A stretch of 64,000 nucleotides of DNA from Seriola aureovittata. Lineage: Eukaryota; Chordata; Actinopteri; Carangiformes; Carangidae. The stretch is taken from the NCBI RefSeq assembly GCF_021018895.1, contig NC_079375.1, positions 3,000,560-3,064,559 on the forward strand. The letters run 5' to 3'. Within the stretch, counting starts at the first letter, position 1. Each line of letters starts with the position of its first letter. Shown piece by piece: positions 1 to 10,825 of this stretch. A model generated the notes under the pieces. It had not been told where the DNA came from. It worked only from the letters and a program-made list of their open reading frames with translations, and searched no databases. A program made the position numbers and the translations under genes.

Positions 1-253
1 TTGGAACTTTGTGATGTCACAGCAATGCAGTCAGCGCCCTCAGCCACGCCCCAAGCCCCGCCCACCTGGACCCGCTATCCAACCTTGCAGGATTTGGCTC
101 GGTTATTTCACTCTAACTAGTCAGCCAATTAGAAGAGAGGCCCAGAGCCTCCTCTCTTCTGATTGGCCGTGATGTAAAACTACATTGAAATGGTTTTTGG
201 TCTTTAAAACCACATAGATATCTCCTTATGGATCAACACTTCAAATAAAATCT
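1..253 (+). repeat. Dispersed MITE-like repeat, family A, copy 1 (truncated by window start)
   Basis: This segment matches 7035-7340 closely. Shared landmarks are GGAACTTTGTGATGTCAC, the CCACGCCCCAAGCCCC block, CCTCTCTTCTGATTGG and the end TATGGATCAACACTTCAAAT. It lacks about 45 bases that the other copy has (the stretch around CTCCAGAGAGAAGCCTGAG). The left part of the element lies outside the window. No coding capacity is seen. It is probably a non-autonomous DNA element, an inference from the copy at 6877-7362, which starts with GGTCCCATAT and ends near ATATGGGTAT. Confidence 0.75.
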
Positions 254-1222
254 CTATACTATACTTTAGCGTGCTAACCTTATCACTGTGAGTAGCTTAG
301 AGTGCTGACAAGCATTTAGTTCAAAGCACCACTAAATACAACGTCACAGAGCTGCTAGCATTTCCGTAGACTCTCAAACTGTGTCCAGCAACTGTGATTT
401 CATACAGGTATTAATCACTGTTCAGCTTCATCGATCCAAATTATGTACAAATTTCACACTGGGGATTTCTGACAAATAAAGTGGTGGATGTAGAGAATGA
501 CTCGTCTTGTTCCTGGGTTTGACTTCTTGAGTACATACTGTATCTTGGGTATAAAACCAGTTTCAGCAGCCAAAACCACAAACTGAGACTGAAATATTGA
601 AACTATGCAGTTTGAGTGGTTGAACTGGGATGAAATTGTGCAATTCTCACAACCAAGAAAGGTTCTTTTTCCTGTTTTGTGCCATAAGGCAACCCAGTAG
701 ATTTTAACCACTTATACCATAGCTGTTAAAATTAATAAGTGCAGTGTAGAGGCCTCCGGTCTGGTAATTATGTGCTAAAATGAATCTACTTACAATTTAT
801 TGATGAGGTGATAAAATACTACCTGACCTGTCATGAATTTTTATGTGTTACACAGTGAGTTTTGTTTGTTTGGGCGTTTTACAGGACTTAAAATGTGACT
901 CAGTCAGAACTGAGGACACAAGCTGTCTGTTATAAAATCCTCCTGACACTCTCTACCCCTCCCGCCTCTGTATGAGCCCAGAGACAGAGGTAATAACTCT
1001 TGACTGCTTTCTTTTTCCGTGATGTTTATGATCCGCTTTAACAGCTAGATCCGAGTGCACAGGAAAAACATGAAGCACCTTCCCTGGAATCATCTTTAAT
1101 ATCTTCCCATAAATCTGTCTCATGAAGGGAGAGAAAGACTCCCTCAGACGTTTTAAAGGAGGCAGCGAGTTCACAAGCAAAAGATGCATAAAAAGAAAAA
1201 AAAACCCCAGCTCTTATCAAGT
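254..1222. other. Non-coding stretch, one weak repeat trace
   Basis: No gene is seen. Bases 273-375 contain spaced GTGCTAAC, AGCATTTAG and GCTAGCAT words that resemble a very degenerate fish dispersed repeat also hinted at near 51000-51150. The remainder is unremarkable. Short open frames here have no recognisable domains. Confidence 0.5.
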
Positions 1223-1248
1223 GCTGTTGCTGCTGCTGCTGCTGCTGC
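1223..1248 (+). repeat. (CTG)n trinucleotide repeat
   Basis: About eight CTG units with one TTG interruption. The repeat reads as poly-Gln or poly-Leu in chance frames. There is no sign that it is part of a gene. Confidence 0.9.
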
Positions 1249-1570
1249 CCACGCAGACCAGACATGTATCACACACACATTCACACAACACGCACTTCCC
1301 TCTTTCAGATGATCAGTGCTTTGGCTCCTACCACAAAATCTGATGCAGCTGAAGCTGTAATAGATTTACAGCAAAGATGCCTGAGCAGGTTTGTGAGGGT
1401 AATTCACCTCTTTATAACCACATGTACCCTGCTGCACTCACAACTAGCATGTTCACAACTAGCATGGATGTGCTGTATCTGATTAAGAGTGAGAGAGCAG
1501 TCTAACCTAACCACGGTGATGAGACCCCTACGTGTGGTTGTGAGACGATCACGATGATCCGGGATCAGAG

Positions 1571-1832
1571 GTGCACTGTCAGGAGAGGCAAACCAGGCAA
1601 ATGCTTGGGGCCCACAAATGGAAAAGGGGCCCCTGATGGCTCCTTATATTGGCACATTTTGCCATGACAACTATAAACCCCCTTAAACATCTTATAGAGA
1701 CACTATACAGTGAACTGCAGTTGCCCCCCCTCCTACTAAGGGGGACCCATGTTGATGTGTGCTGAAGGTAGCTTCTACCCACTCTCTGCATGTGAGGGAA
1801 CATCTGTAAATCCAGGATCGCCACTGACCGGG
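1571..1832 (-). repeat. Dispersed repeat family D, copy 1 (reverse)
   Basis: In reverse orientation this matches 17969-18120 and 59627-59790. Shared blocks are a G-rich run near the start, GTGCACTGT or a close variant, GGTTTAAGGGGGTTTATAGT, CCCCAAGCATTTGCCTGG, and an end close to TCTCCTGACAGTGCA. The copies are diverged and non-coding. The family is probably an old dispersed element; its class is unresolved. Confidence 0.65.
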
Positions 1833-1901
1833 ATAGGAAATGAAAGTGCAAATACTGCGTAAATGACTTCTCTTTTCCCCTCTGATCACAACTCTTATAA
1901 A

Positions 1902-2480
1902 CCATATATTGCCAAAAGTATGTGGACACGCCTGTTCTCATACTTGAGTATACTCTTGGTCTGTTTTTCCTGGTTTGGTTTTCAGGGAAGTGAAATATTA
2001 TTGCTGTAAACAACAATGATATATTAAACAACCAACAACAACCATGCAGGTTGTTTTTTTTTTTCAACCCTCTGATATGACCCATAGAAGTGTCCTGAAA
2101 TAGCGCCCCTACAGTGGCAGACAAACCGGTCCCTGGTTGTCATGGTTACAATAATAAACATGTGGACTGTACCGGTTACTAATAACGGTCATGGCTTGGT
2201 TAGGCTTAGGAAAAGATTTGGGTTGAAATAAGTACTTCCTCAACATGAGACGATCTCTGTAGTCATGGTTACCCACCTCTGCATACAGCCAGTTCCATAA
2301 GGAAATGGTCTTCACAGTTTGGTGTGGAAGAACTTGATCGGGTCCCGACCTCAACTCCATCCAACACCTCTGGGTTGAACTGGAACACTGACCTTATCAC
2401 CCTGCAGCAGTGCTGGACCTCACTGATGCTGTTGTGGCTGGATGGGAGCAAATCCCTGCGGCCGGTTCAACATCTGCTGC
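1902..2480 (+). mobile_element. Decayed Tc1-like transposon, interrupted by family B repeat
   Basis: The left end (TTGCCAAAAGTATGTGGACA) is the terminal sequence of a Tc1-like family common in fish. After a foreign insert at about 2065-2274 the element resumes with CCATAAGGAAATGGTC and TTTGGTGTGGAAGAACTTGA. At 2344-2385 one frame reads PDLNSIQHLWVELE, a worn version of the conserved Tc1 transposase C-terminal block PDLNPIEHLWDELE. The reading frame is otherwise broken and the right terminal repeat was not found, so this is a fossil that cannot move. Confidence 0.8.
2065..2274 (+). repeat. Dispersed repeat family B, copy 1, nested in the Tc1-like fossil
   Basis: Runs from CAACCCTCTGATATGACCCA through TAGCGCCCCTA and GGTTACAATAATAAACATG to TTAGGAAAAGATTTGGGTT and a final CATGGTTACCC. 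Other copies lie at 8416-8675 (reverse) and 54063-54281 (forward), with a fragment at 33940-33985. It has no protein-coding capacity. It splits the Tc1-like element, so its insertion is the younger event. Confidence 0.8.
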
Positions 2481-3559
2481 AAAGACTGTCATTAATTAAT
2501 GTGTTTCCTCTGTCTACTAATGCGCGGTTCAGGCTCTACACTGACAGGTCGAGAGGGCTCGTCTCATGTCACAGCAGCCATATTTTTCCTAAATCTGAGA
2601 GATGTCTCTTTGTTCCTGAATTTGCCTTTCAGTGTGTTTGGTCACCAGGAAATAGAGCGTCTGAAAGCAGCAACACAGTGGATGTCATTTTTCTTTCACT
2701 TATTCCCTTAACCGATTGATGACCTTTTCCACCTCAACTCAGAAAATAAATGAATAAATAAAAAAGACATTTTGGGCGTGGGAGCAAATATCTGCAGCCA
2801 GGCTGCAACATCACTTTAACAACCCTTTACAACTCGTAAATTAGTTTCATGCGAGTCATGTGACTGTTGTTTACGACTTCCTGTCTGCTTTCCATCAAAC
2901 TGAAGAAAGGAAAACGTGGTTGTGACTTTAAAAGGGACTCAGCTTCTAGACGTGGATGCAGCAGTAAAGACCGGCTTCAGGCAGAGATCTAATGACACAA
3001 CTGCATCTATTTCTCACAAAGCTCCCAGAGCCGCAGATTCAGACTTCCACCGGGCTATGGGTGGATGTCTGAGCTGTGCCTGTCTGACTGGCTGGCTGGC
3101 TGGCTGGCTGGCTTGGCTAAACTGGCCCTCTCAGCGTTGCATCTAAATGACCCCTGTCACCAGCGCGTCTGCAGCTCACGGCCAGACGCCACTGGAGCAA
3201 AAGTGGATGTGGCGGGCGTCCGCTGTCCCCAGCCACAACAGTGAGACAGTGAGAGAGTGAGAGAGAGAGGGCAGCCCTGCAGTCAGCGACGCTGGGTGGC
3301 AGGCCAGACGAGGAGACGGGACAAAGTCGTCTATAAACTCCAGCTAACCCTAAAAAGAGCCACAGGGGGCTCAGAGCCAAGACACACATTTTCCAGCACC
3401 GTGCAGGCGGACTGGACTCACTGAGGACACGGGCACACTCAGACTAGATGGCCTATATATCAACTGTGATATAGCTGAGCAAGCAAAATGAGCTGTCCAG
3501 CCATTTTAACAACACCAAGCTTGTTATGGGTTTCAGGTTAAGGCCAGAATAGTTTCAAG
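2481..3559. other. Non-coding stretch with a (CTGG)n tract
   Basis: No gene is recognised. A tetranucleotide CTGG run occupies about 3087-3114. An interrupted GA-rich stretch follows at 3240-3270. Open frames here are short and low in complexity. Confidence 0.5.
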
Positions 3560-4010
3560 CTGCAATCATTTTTATTTTTTTATTTTCATTCATCCAAAAT
3601 AATTAGAATTCAAAATTAGAGATAGAGAGTATAAATGTAATTAAATTTATAAAATTTTAAAATGTTATTAAAGTTACATTTGTTAAATTTATTGTTTTTA
3701 TTTGAGAATTTTTATTAAATAAAATAAAGATTATGGTATATGATTAAATTAATTTCTACAGAAAATGTATGTTAAATTAAATGTAAATTGAATTTTTATT
3801 CATAGTATATTTTAATCTTATTGGTTTAAGTTAATGAATGGCATTTTTATTGCCTGTTCATATATACATATTCATTTAAAATAATAATTTTATTATAAGT
3901 TTAGTTTTTAAAATAGATTTTCAAAAATGTAAATGATCCGGTAAATTGTTTTAGATTAATGAAAATTTAAAAAAATGTACTTAAAAATTAAAAATACAAC
4001 TTTTTGAAAT
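3560..4010. other. Very AT-rich stretch
   Basis: About 450 bases built almost only of A and T words (TTTTATT, AAATTAAA, TTAAAATG). There are no coding frames. It contrasts sharply in composition with the flanks and could act as a DNA-unwinding or matrix-attachment type sequence, which is inference only. Confidence 0.7.
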
Positions 4011-4065
4011 AATACAACACCAACATTTCAGTGTTACAGTGTTATTACTGTTACTGTGCATGTGA

Positions 4066-4140
4066 AACACACACACATCCATCTCCACACTGTCTAATGT
4101 CTCACACACACACACATGCACACAAACACACACACAAACA
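4066..4140 (+). repeat. Interrupted (CA)n microsatellite
   Basis: Two CA blocks separated by about 30 bases, the second broken by ATGCACACAAAC. Confidence 0.9.
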
Positions 4141-6876
4141 TCTCTGAGTGTTTCAGACAGGCCCTTGATCACGTCTCACACTTGCAGAAAAAAACAAATC
4201 CAGTGAGAGATATTCTTGTAATTTTCTTCTTGTCGTCAGTTTCTCTCTCGTTGATGGGCGCTGACAGAACTGGGACTGCAACACAAACGCGAGGAGGCCG
4301 AGCACCTACGAGTCTAAACTCTGTTGTACCATCTCATTATTCTCAGACTCCGTCTCTGGACTGTTTAACATTTGCGTAAAGAGCAGCAGCGCCAGTACCG
4401 TTTTCGAGGCAGTCCTCAAAGTTTTACAGAGGAAAGACAAAGGAGGATGGAAGCTGCTGATGGCTGCTTCAGGCTGTGCAGCTCAGACATGCTCATCGTG
4501 ACAGCTGAATAAATTTGGTGTTGCTATATGTCCAGATTTCACCATTTTTGTTTATTCTGTATCCACAAGAGTCACAGGTACAAAGGCCCACGGATTCTGA
4601 TGAGGGAAAACATGGTTACTCAGTCTATCTGCTGCATATTTTCTCCCTTGGGTTCTCCATCATGCAGCTGCACTTTGCTTTCACCAAACTCTTGTACCAA
4701 ACTCTGCAAACATGCAGCACATGGTGTGATTATTAACTGGATAAATGAAAACTCTGACCTACAGATGGCCCTAGAGGGAAACTCACAGGAAGTTATTACA
4801 GTCTCTTTTGGAACAATATCCTCTTGGAAATATGTTAACAAGGCTAGGCTAATAGGCTAACCCATCCAGTGGTGTACAGAGCAACTGACGGTATAAACAA
4901 CATCCTGACCAACAATCGTATGAAAAACCTGTTTGAATGTGCGGCTCATGTGAAGGTGGGAGGGAGGATGTGCCTACATACCGATGATTTAATCAGTGAT
5001 TAAATGATTCCATGTCAGGCTGAAATCTTATTTCTTCCAATCAAATTATCACCTGATTATTAAGGGAAATGTGATCAGTGTTCATGCACCAGATTTACAG
5101 GCTTGTTTCAGATGCACTGGTGTGCTGAAACAAAATGGCTGCTGCCCACCTCACTGATTAAAAAAAAAAAAAAAAAAAAAATCAGCAGCAGCCAGCAGAT
5201 ACAACTGTGAACTTTTATAGAGGTTCACACTGATCTATAATTCACACTGCACATTTGAATCAGGACATTCCAGCAGTTAATAATTGACTGCATACAATAT
5301 CACAACTGAAATCATTAAAAAGGAACGCTGCGTACTTTTAGTTTGAGAGGATTCACTGCTCTGTACCTGCTGAGTACATTCAGTAAACAAGTTGCTGAGA
5401 AAAATTTTTTTTTAATTGGAATCCAGTTATTGAAGAAAACCACAAGTGATATCTCTGTAAAAATGTTCCTGTATTGCGAGCACAGGTGTTGACGCAGCTG
5501 AGAAAAGCCGTCGCAATGCTCCATAATCTTATCCTCTTTCATAGCAATTACGTTGCAATAACAGGTGCCAGTTCTCTATCTGAGTCTGAAATTAACTTGT
5601 TTTGCTATTAAAATCTCATAACTATCAAACTGTTATCGCTGCTGCGCTTTCAGGGTGAAATCTGTCTCCCTCACAGATAAGAGGACAGGTCGAGGGGAAG
5701 AAATATCGTCCGATTGCCCCCCTTATCTGCCCCCGTCAAATGATTTCAAATCCACAAGGGCGACTGGAAGAGTGAGTGGATTTGGGATTCGGCAGAGAGC
5801 GAGCCGAGATTGCTGAGTTCATTCCCGCCCCACCGCGGGTACATATCAGATAACGATGTCGCTTTCGGTTTGAGCTCTAATTTCCTGGAAGACGAGGCTC
5901 AATGTGACAGATGGCGCTCATGGTGAAAGAGCTGGCGAGGACGAGGACATGTTGCACCGCCGCCAAAAACCTCTGGCGGGAGAAGGGGTCTTTAACTTTC
6001 AGTGGTTTTCTTCTTTTTTGCACTTTTGCTGCAGAAACAGTGACTGTAAGACACGTCGAACCCCGGGACACAGACGCTAACACAACTTTAGCGTTTCTAA
6101 ACTCATGTTAGTGTCTTTGTTGAAGCCGGGCTGCCATCAGTTCTTGCTTCAACATATATCTTGTCTGTTTCTGCTTCTTTCTTTAAATGTTTAAAGGTAC
6201 ACTCTCAACCCCAAATCCACTCATTTATTCCCAGCTTTCTGTTAATGCTCGAACTCATCTTTAAAGCTGCATGAGTCTACTTTTGTTTTCTACAAACAGG
6301 ACAGGAAAACAAGCTGACATATACAGCTACCAAAAACAGATTACCAAGTTTTAAAGTTGCCACAGCTAATATTTTAGCAAACAGTTGCTTATTTACGTGT
6401 CAAGCACACAGAAAAACACAGTCATCCCACTGGACTCACCTGATGAATGGAAGTCGAATATTTACTATCTACCTATCTAAGAAAAATACCTGGCTTTTTA
6501 TTTGCTACATGCTCCACTTGTTTCACCAGCTAGCTAAAACTTTGAGCTAAAAGAGGCTAAAACGTTGCGAGCTGTGCAGAGTTGGTGATAGCTCTATTCA
6601 TCTTTATCTCACTAAGAGCAACCAGGCCTGTTTCCTACAAGTAATCCCTAGCAGTATCTGGTTTGGGTATTATTTGGAGAGATTTGGAGATCTCTACTGT
6701 TTGGCATTTTCTGCTACCACCCCGATACAACGGGGGTGAATAAAGTTTTATTTGTGGTGCTTGAAGCATAGAAAAAAATACCTTTTTATGATGTTTTTCC
6801 AGGGACAGTGTCCCAGTTATTCAGGATGACACATATGCAAGATATACTGGACAGCAAAACTCTCACAGTTTTTAAA
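4141..6876. other. Non-coding stretch
   Basis: No gene is recognised. It contains an A-homopolymer of about 21 bases at 5160-5181. A moderately GC-rich patch lies at about 5690-6080 (GCCCCCCTTATCTGCCCCC, CGCCCCACCGCGGG), where the open frames have no familiar domain. The rest is ordinary single-copy-looking DNA. Confidence 0.45.
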
Positions 6877-7362
6877 GGTCCCATATAGTATAAAGGCAGA
6901 TGTCCATGTGTTGTTTGATTATAGATCAGGTTTAGGTTCTATATTAATACTGTGAAAGTATCAAAGCCTCAGTCCACAGAGAAATGTACAACCTGTATTC
7001 AGAAACTGAGCCTTAAAACTAGCCGTCAGGATTTCTGGAACTTTGTGATGTCACAACAAAGCAGTTACCTCTCTCAGCCACGCCCCAAGCCCCACCCACC
7101 TGGATCCACCATCCACCCTTACAGGGTTTGATTTCTCTGACTGTTTTTCTTGAAATATGCCAAGTTGGACAGCCAATCAGAAGTGAGTCTCAGAGACTCC
7201 TCTCTTCTGATTGGCTTACCAACCTGTTGTTACTTGCGCTCCAGAGAGAAGCCTGAGAGAGGAGATGTAAAACTACACTGAGATGGTTTTTGGTTCTTAA
7301 AACCACAAATATATCTTCTTATGGATCAACACTTCAAATAAACACAGGAGAAGCGGAGAATA
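6877..7362 (+). repeat. MITE-like repeat family A, most complete copy
   Basis: Starts at about AGGTCCCATATAGTATAAAG and ends near GAGAATATGGGTATA, so the outermost bases are short inverted repeats (GGTCCCATAT against ATATGGG). The interior has the family A landmarks shared with 1-253 and with the reverse copy at 41694-41821. At about 485 bases and without a coding frame it fits a non-autonomous DNA transposon. The superfamily is not determined. Confidence 0.7.
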
Positions 7363-8415
7363 TGGGTATAATATGTGATATTTAAGTATATTGAGTCTAC
7401 AAATACAGGAATTGGCCTTTAAAAAATCCTGCCAAGTGTCACTTTCAGCTGTAATCATTTCCCTGTCCAGGTTCCCAAAAAAGTACGTGGAGGACATGAC
7501 CTTAGTGTCCTCAGTGAGACACACTGTATACTCATGACTTCTATAAAAAACACAGAGGCAGCAGATGACCGTGTTGTTGGGAAGTGAAAATTCCTGATGC
7601 TCTTCGTACCGCCTCCAGCTTCCCTGCAAACCCTCTCTGCTGTGCCCTGATGCCACTTCAACATAAACAGCACCAAAATAAACTTTTTTTATAAAAGTTT
7701 ACAAACATTTAATACACGGTGTCACGCTTCCTCTGGCAGGAAATTGAAACTTCCTCATTCCTGTCAGGCCGGCGTGCTGCAGTGATGGACACTGGACGGT
7801 TATCAAACAGAAGCAGTGTGGCCACATGCAGAGGCTCCTTATCAAGTTTTAAAAAGCTACAAGTGTGAAACAGCAACTTTTTCTGTGTCCTGTTTCATGC
7901 GCTATTTATGAGAGGATTAAACACTCAGTGAACACTTAGCTTTTATTCCTTCCCTCCGCTGTGAGCTGCTCTGTCAAACAACATAAAAACAATTGGCTGC
8001 CAACAGTGGCTGCTTTCCAAGAAATTCACTTCCCCCATTTCACACCTTCCATACAAACAGGAGCAGCCAGTATGAAGCTCTCATGGCAGGACACTGAATG
8101 GCCAGGAAAATAGAAAATGAGTGGAATCGGTGCTTTGTACTGTATCGTCTCTAATATTCTGCCCACCTTCTTTATATCCTAATACAACAAACACATCGCC
8201 AGAGCCCATAGGTCGTTTGTGCAGCCGATTATTATGACCCATAGTTCAGTTTTGTTGCTAGGCGACATCTAGTGGTCGTAGTGATTATGACAGGAGCAAA
8301 GGGAAAAGGGCGCCAACGCGTACATTAGGAGGAGGTTGTGGCGGGTAGATGGGTAAACAAAACACAGGAATGTGACACAAGAGAGCAGAGTTCAATTCCC
8401 ATGTGAAGCCAGCGG
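7363..8415. other. Non-coding stretch with one weak CTCF-like site
   Basis: No gene is recognised; the open frames at 7297-7676 are without known domains. At 8264-8275 GACATCTAGTGG resembles the minus-strand CTCF core with one mismatch. Confidence 0.4.
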
Positions 8416-8675
8416 TTTATGTTGTAACCATGGCAACAAAATCGTCTAATGCTGAGGAAGAACTTATTTTAACCAAAATAACCATCTTTCCTAAACCTAA
8501 CCAAGCCATGACCATTGTTATCATAACCATGGCATCGACGGTAGGTGGAACACTGCTCTCGGTACAGTCCGCATGTTTATTATTATAACCATGACAACCG
8601 AGGTCCGGTACACCCACTGCCATGGGGGCGCTACTTCAGGAGACAGAAGGCACTCATATGGGTCGTTTCAGAGGA
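8416..8675 (-). repeat. Dispersed repeat family B, copy 2 (reverse)
   Basis: Reverse complement of the segment at 2065-2274, slightly longer. It keeps CCTAAACCTAACCAAGCCAT, TTTATTATTATAACCATGAC and the GGGGGCGCTA motif at 8624-8633. It has no coding capacity. Confidence 0.8.
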
Positions 8676-9018
8676 GACAGGAGGGTCTTGAATAAAAACG
8701 GCCTGTGTGATTGCTCAGGTTGGAGGAGGAGTTGTACTTCCAGATAATGGAAATGTCTGCAGGTGACAAAATGCTTAGACAACCTCAAATGAATTCTTCT
8801 CAACCTGTGGAAACGTAGTGGTAGCACAAGCAGCAGTACAAGTAATAGTCAGTGGAGTGGATGATAATATGAATGTATAATATGTAAGCTACAGCATTGG
8901 TATTTGGCATCTATACATGCTCTGAGGATGATAACTTCCACGTCAGGGGAATGTAAAACTAAGAGCCTACAGGTGGATGATAGCAGCAGCAGCAGGATGG
9001 AAATGTGAATGGCAGAGG

Positions 9019-9414
9019 AGACGGTGGGGGTTGTGGGATGAGTCACTGTCGTAGCTCCTCATCAGGTTGCTGTTTGTCTCCCTCCAGAAGGATGAATGAT
9101 CGCACTCAGTGGCTGGATTTATGAGAGCCAATCAGCAGCCAGACAGACAGGACACATTACTATGGTCCCACCGTTACCATGGTGATCTTATACCGTGGCT
9201 CGGAAGGAGACAAGAAACACATGTAACTGAGGGAAAAGATATATGACAAAAAAAAAAAACCCCAAGCAGAATCTGACATCACAGTCACATGGCAGTATAT
9301 GAGCCAATCAGAATGCTTCACATTATTAATGACTTCCTGAGACCTATGAAAACACTGTAAAGCACAACCTCACTATAGACTCACTGTGAAGCCCTGCAGG
9401 ACTTTTATACTGAA
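9019..9414 (+). repeat. Duplicated repeat family C, copy 1
   Basis: Highly similar to 10826-11375, about 1.8 kb downstream. Shared landmarks are GATGAGTCACTGTCGTAGCT, GAGAGCCAATCAGCAGCC, GTCCCACCGTTACCATGG, CAGAATCTGACATCACAGTC and GCCAATCAGAATGCTTCACA. Bases 9076-9103 are inverted relative to copy 2. A run of A at 9248-9260 is specific to this copy. It is non-coding and may be a segmental duplication or two insertions of one element. Confidence 0.85.
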
Positions 9415-10309
9415 TCTAAACCATAAACTGAACCACAGAAGAATTAAAAGCTGTGTGTATATGAATTCATGTTATAACCACTAACTGGTTTCACGAATTT
9501 CAACTCCAAACTACCTCAAAACATCAATACAAGTATGAGAAAACTGGGTGAGTGTATGGTTGCCACAAACCGGCATTCACCGAAGTCTCAGTTCCACAAG
9601 CCTCCTGTTTGGCCATTTTTGGATTAGCTGGGAGTCTGGGGCGGAGTCAGACGCTGCTAAGATGGCAATGGTGGAGCAGCTCACTCTGAGCTTCAAAACC
9701 ACTTCTCAAGAAGATGGAGGTCATGGAGGCTATGTCCATCTTCATAGACAGTCTATGAGTGACATCCACCAAGATCACCCTCGAACCTCCGTGTTTAAGC
9801 CATAAACACACACAACACAATAATCTCCCTCCGGTGTTACTGCATCCCAGCCTCAGACACCACTGCATGCTGCAAGGCGCAACCTGCTGTGTATGAGACA
9901 CAGCTCCCTGCACTCCCATAATATTTTGAACATAATTATGACATAATGAGCTGATTTTATTTGTTACTAATTCCTAACAATTTTATTTCCTTGAAATAAA
10001 TTAATAATAATAAAAAAAATTATCTTGAATCAAGGACAGTTTTTCTTTATTCCAAAGCAGAAATCACATATTCTGTCTTGTTTCGAGATACACACTTATT
10101 TCTCGAACACTCCTGACACTGCACAGGAAGTGAGAAGAACCTTACCTCGTTGGCAGACTGTATTCTTTCTTTTTTTATGAGAGTTTTAATGACTAAATGA
10201 GACCCAGTTGTGCTAAATATGATTTTTTTTTTTTTTTTGGAAACTGGAGGCACTGTAGTAACAGCAGTGGTGACTCAACCTGCAGCTGCACCCATTCCCT
10301 ACCTTCCAT
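9415..10309. other. Non-coding stretch
   Basis: No gene is recognised. The frames at 9548-9919 encode no known domain. A T-run of about 16 bases lies at 10222-10238. Confidence 0.45.
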
Positions 10310-10377
10310 AACACACACACACACACACACATACGTGCACACACTGAGTTGTGTGAGTGTGTGTGTGTGTGTGTGCG
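10310..10377. repeat. (CA)n followed by (GT)n, inverted dinucleotide pair
   Basis: A CA run at about 10310-10331 is followed, after a spacer, by a GT run at about 10350-10377. The two arms are complementary and could pair as a hairpin or cruciform. Confidence 0.9.
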
Positions 10378-10570
10378 TTAAACAGCAGCTGCAGCCTCCC
10401 ATTGTCCTGCTTCATCTCCTCTGCTGTTAGAAAACGAGCCTCGTCTCCATCACACGCAGTCTGACGGTTTAATTAAGACGGACACGGTGCCGATGAACGT
10501 GATCCTGTTGATCACATGACGCATACAAAAAAAAAGAAAGCTTTTGTTTTAGTCTTTGATATTTCAGTGT

Positions 10571-10591
10571 GGGGGGGGGGGGGGGGGGGGG
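10571..10591 (+). repeat. Uninterrupted poly-G tract of 21 bases
   Basis: Twenty-one consecutive G residues, flanked by AGTGT and CGCAAG. Such tracts are rare in vertebrate DNA and can form G-quadruplexes. The exact length is sensitive to sequencing error. Confidence 0.9.
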
Positions 10592-10690
10592 CGCAAGACA
10601 GACAGTTGGACCTTCTGAGACCTGCAGGGTCCACCATGGCAACGATACCTCTTTTTGTTTGTCTCAAACATACACTCTCTCTCTCTTTTC

Positions 10691-10760
10691 AATATGACAA
10701 AAGTATGTGGAGACCTCTGTTATGACTCCAATGACTCCCTGTCCACATATTTATGTATAT
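10691..10760 (+). mobile_element. Tc1-like terminal fragments, internally deleted
   Basis: ATATGACAAAAGTATGTGGA faces GTCCACATATTTATGTAT about 50 bases later. These are worn inverted ends of the same Tc1-like family as at 1902 and 30831, with almost no interior left. Confidence 0.5.
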
Positions 10761-10825
10761 GTGTCAGACAAAAGACAGTTTGTGTACGCGACAGAGATAC
10801 ACACACACACACACCTTGAGAACCA

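Noticed and set aside
1223..1248. CTG repeat as part of a poly-Gln or poly-Leu gene
   Set aside because: The surrounding frames are short with no splice or domain support.
1579..2124. Minus-strand open frame of 181 codons
   Set aside because: It runs through repeat family D, the Tc1-like end and the family B repeat, so it is a chance frame across three elements.
10197..10402. Minus-strand frame beginning MGGCSCC considered as a basp1-like start
   Set aside because: After the first three residues it has none of the Lys-rich sequence of BASP1 and it is made of CA/GT repeat translation.
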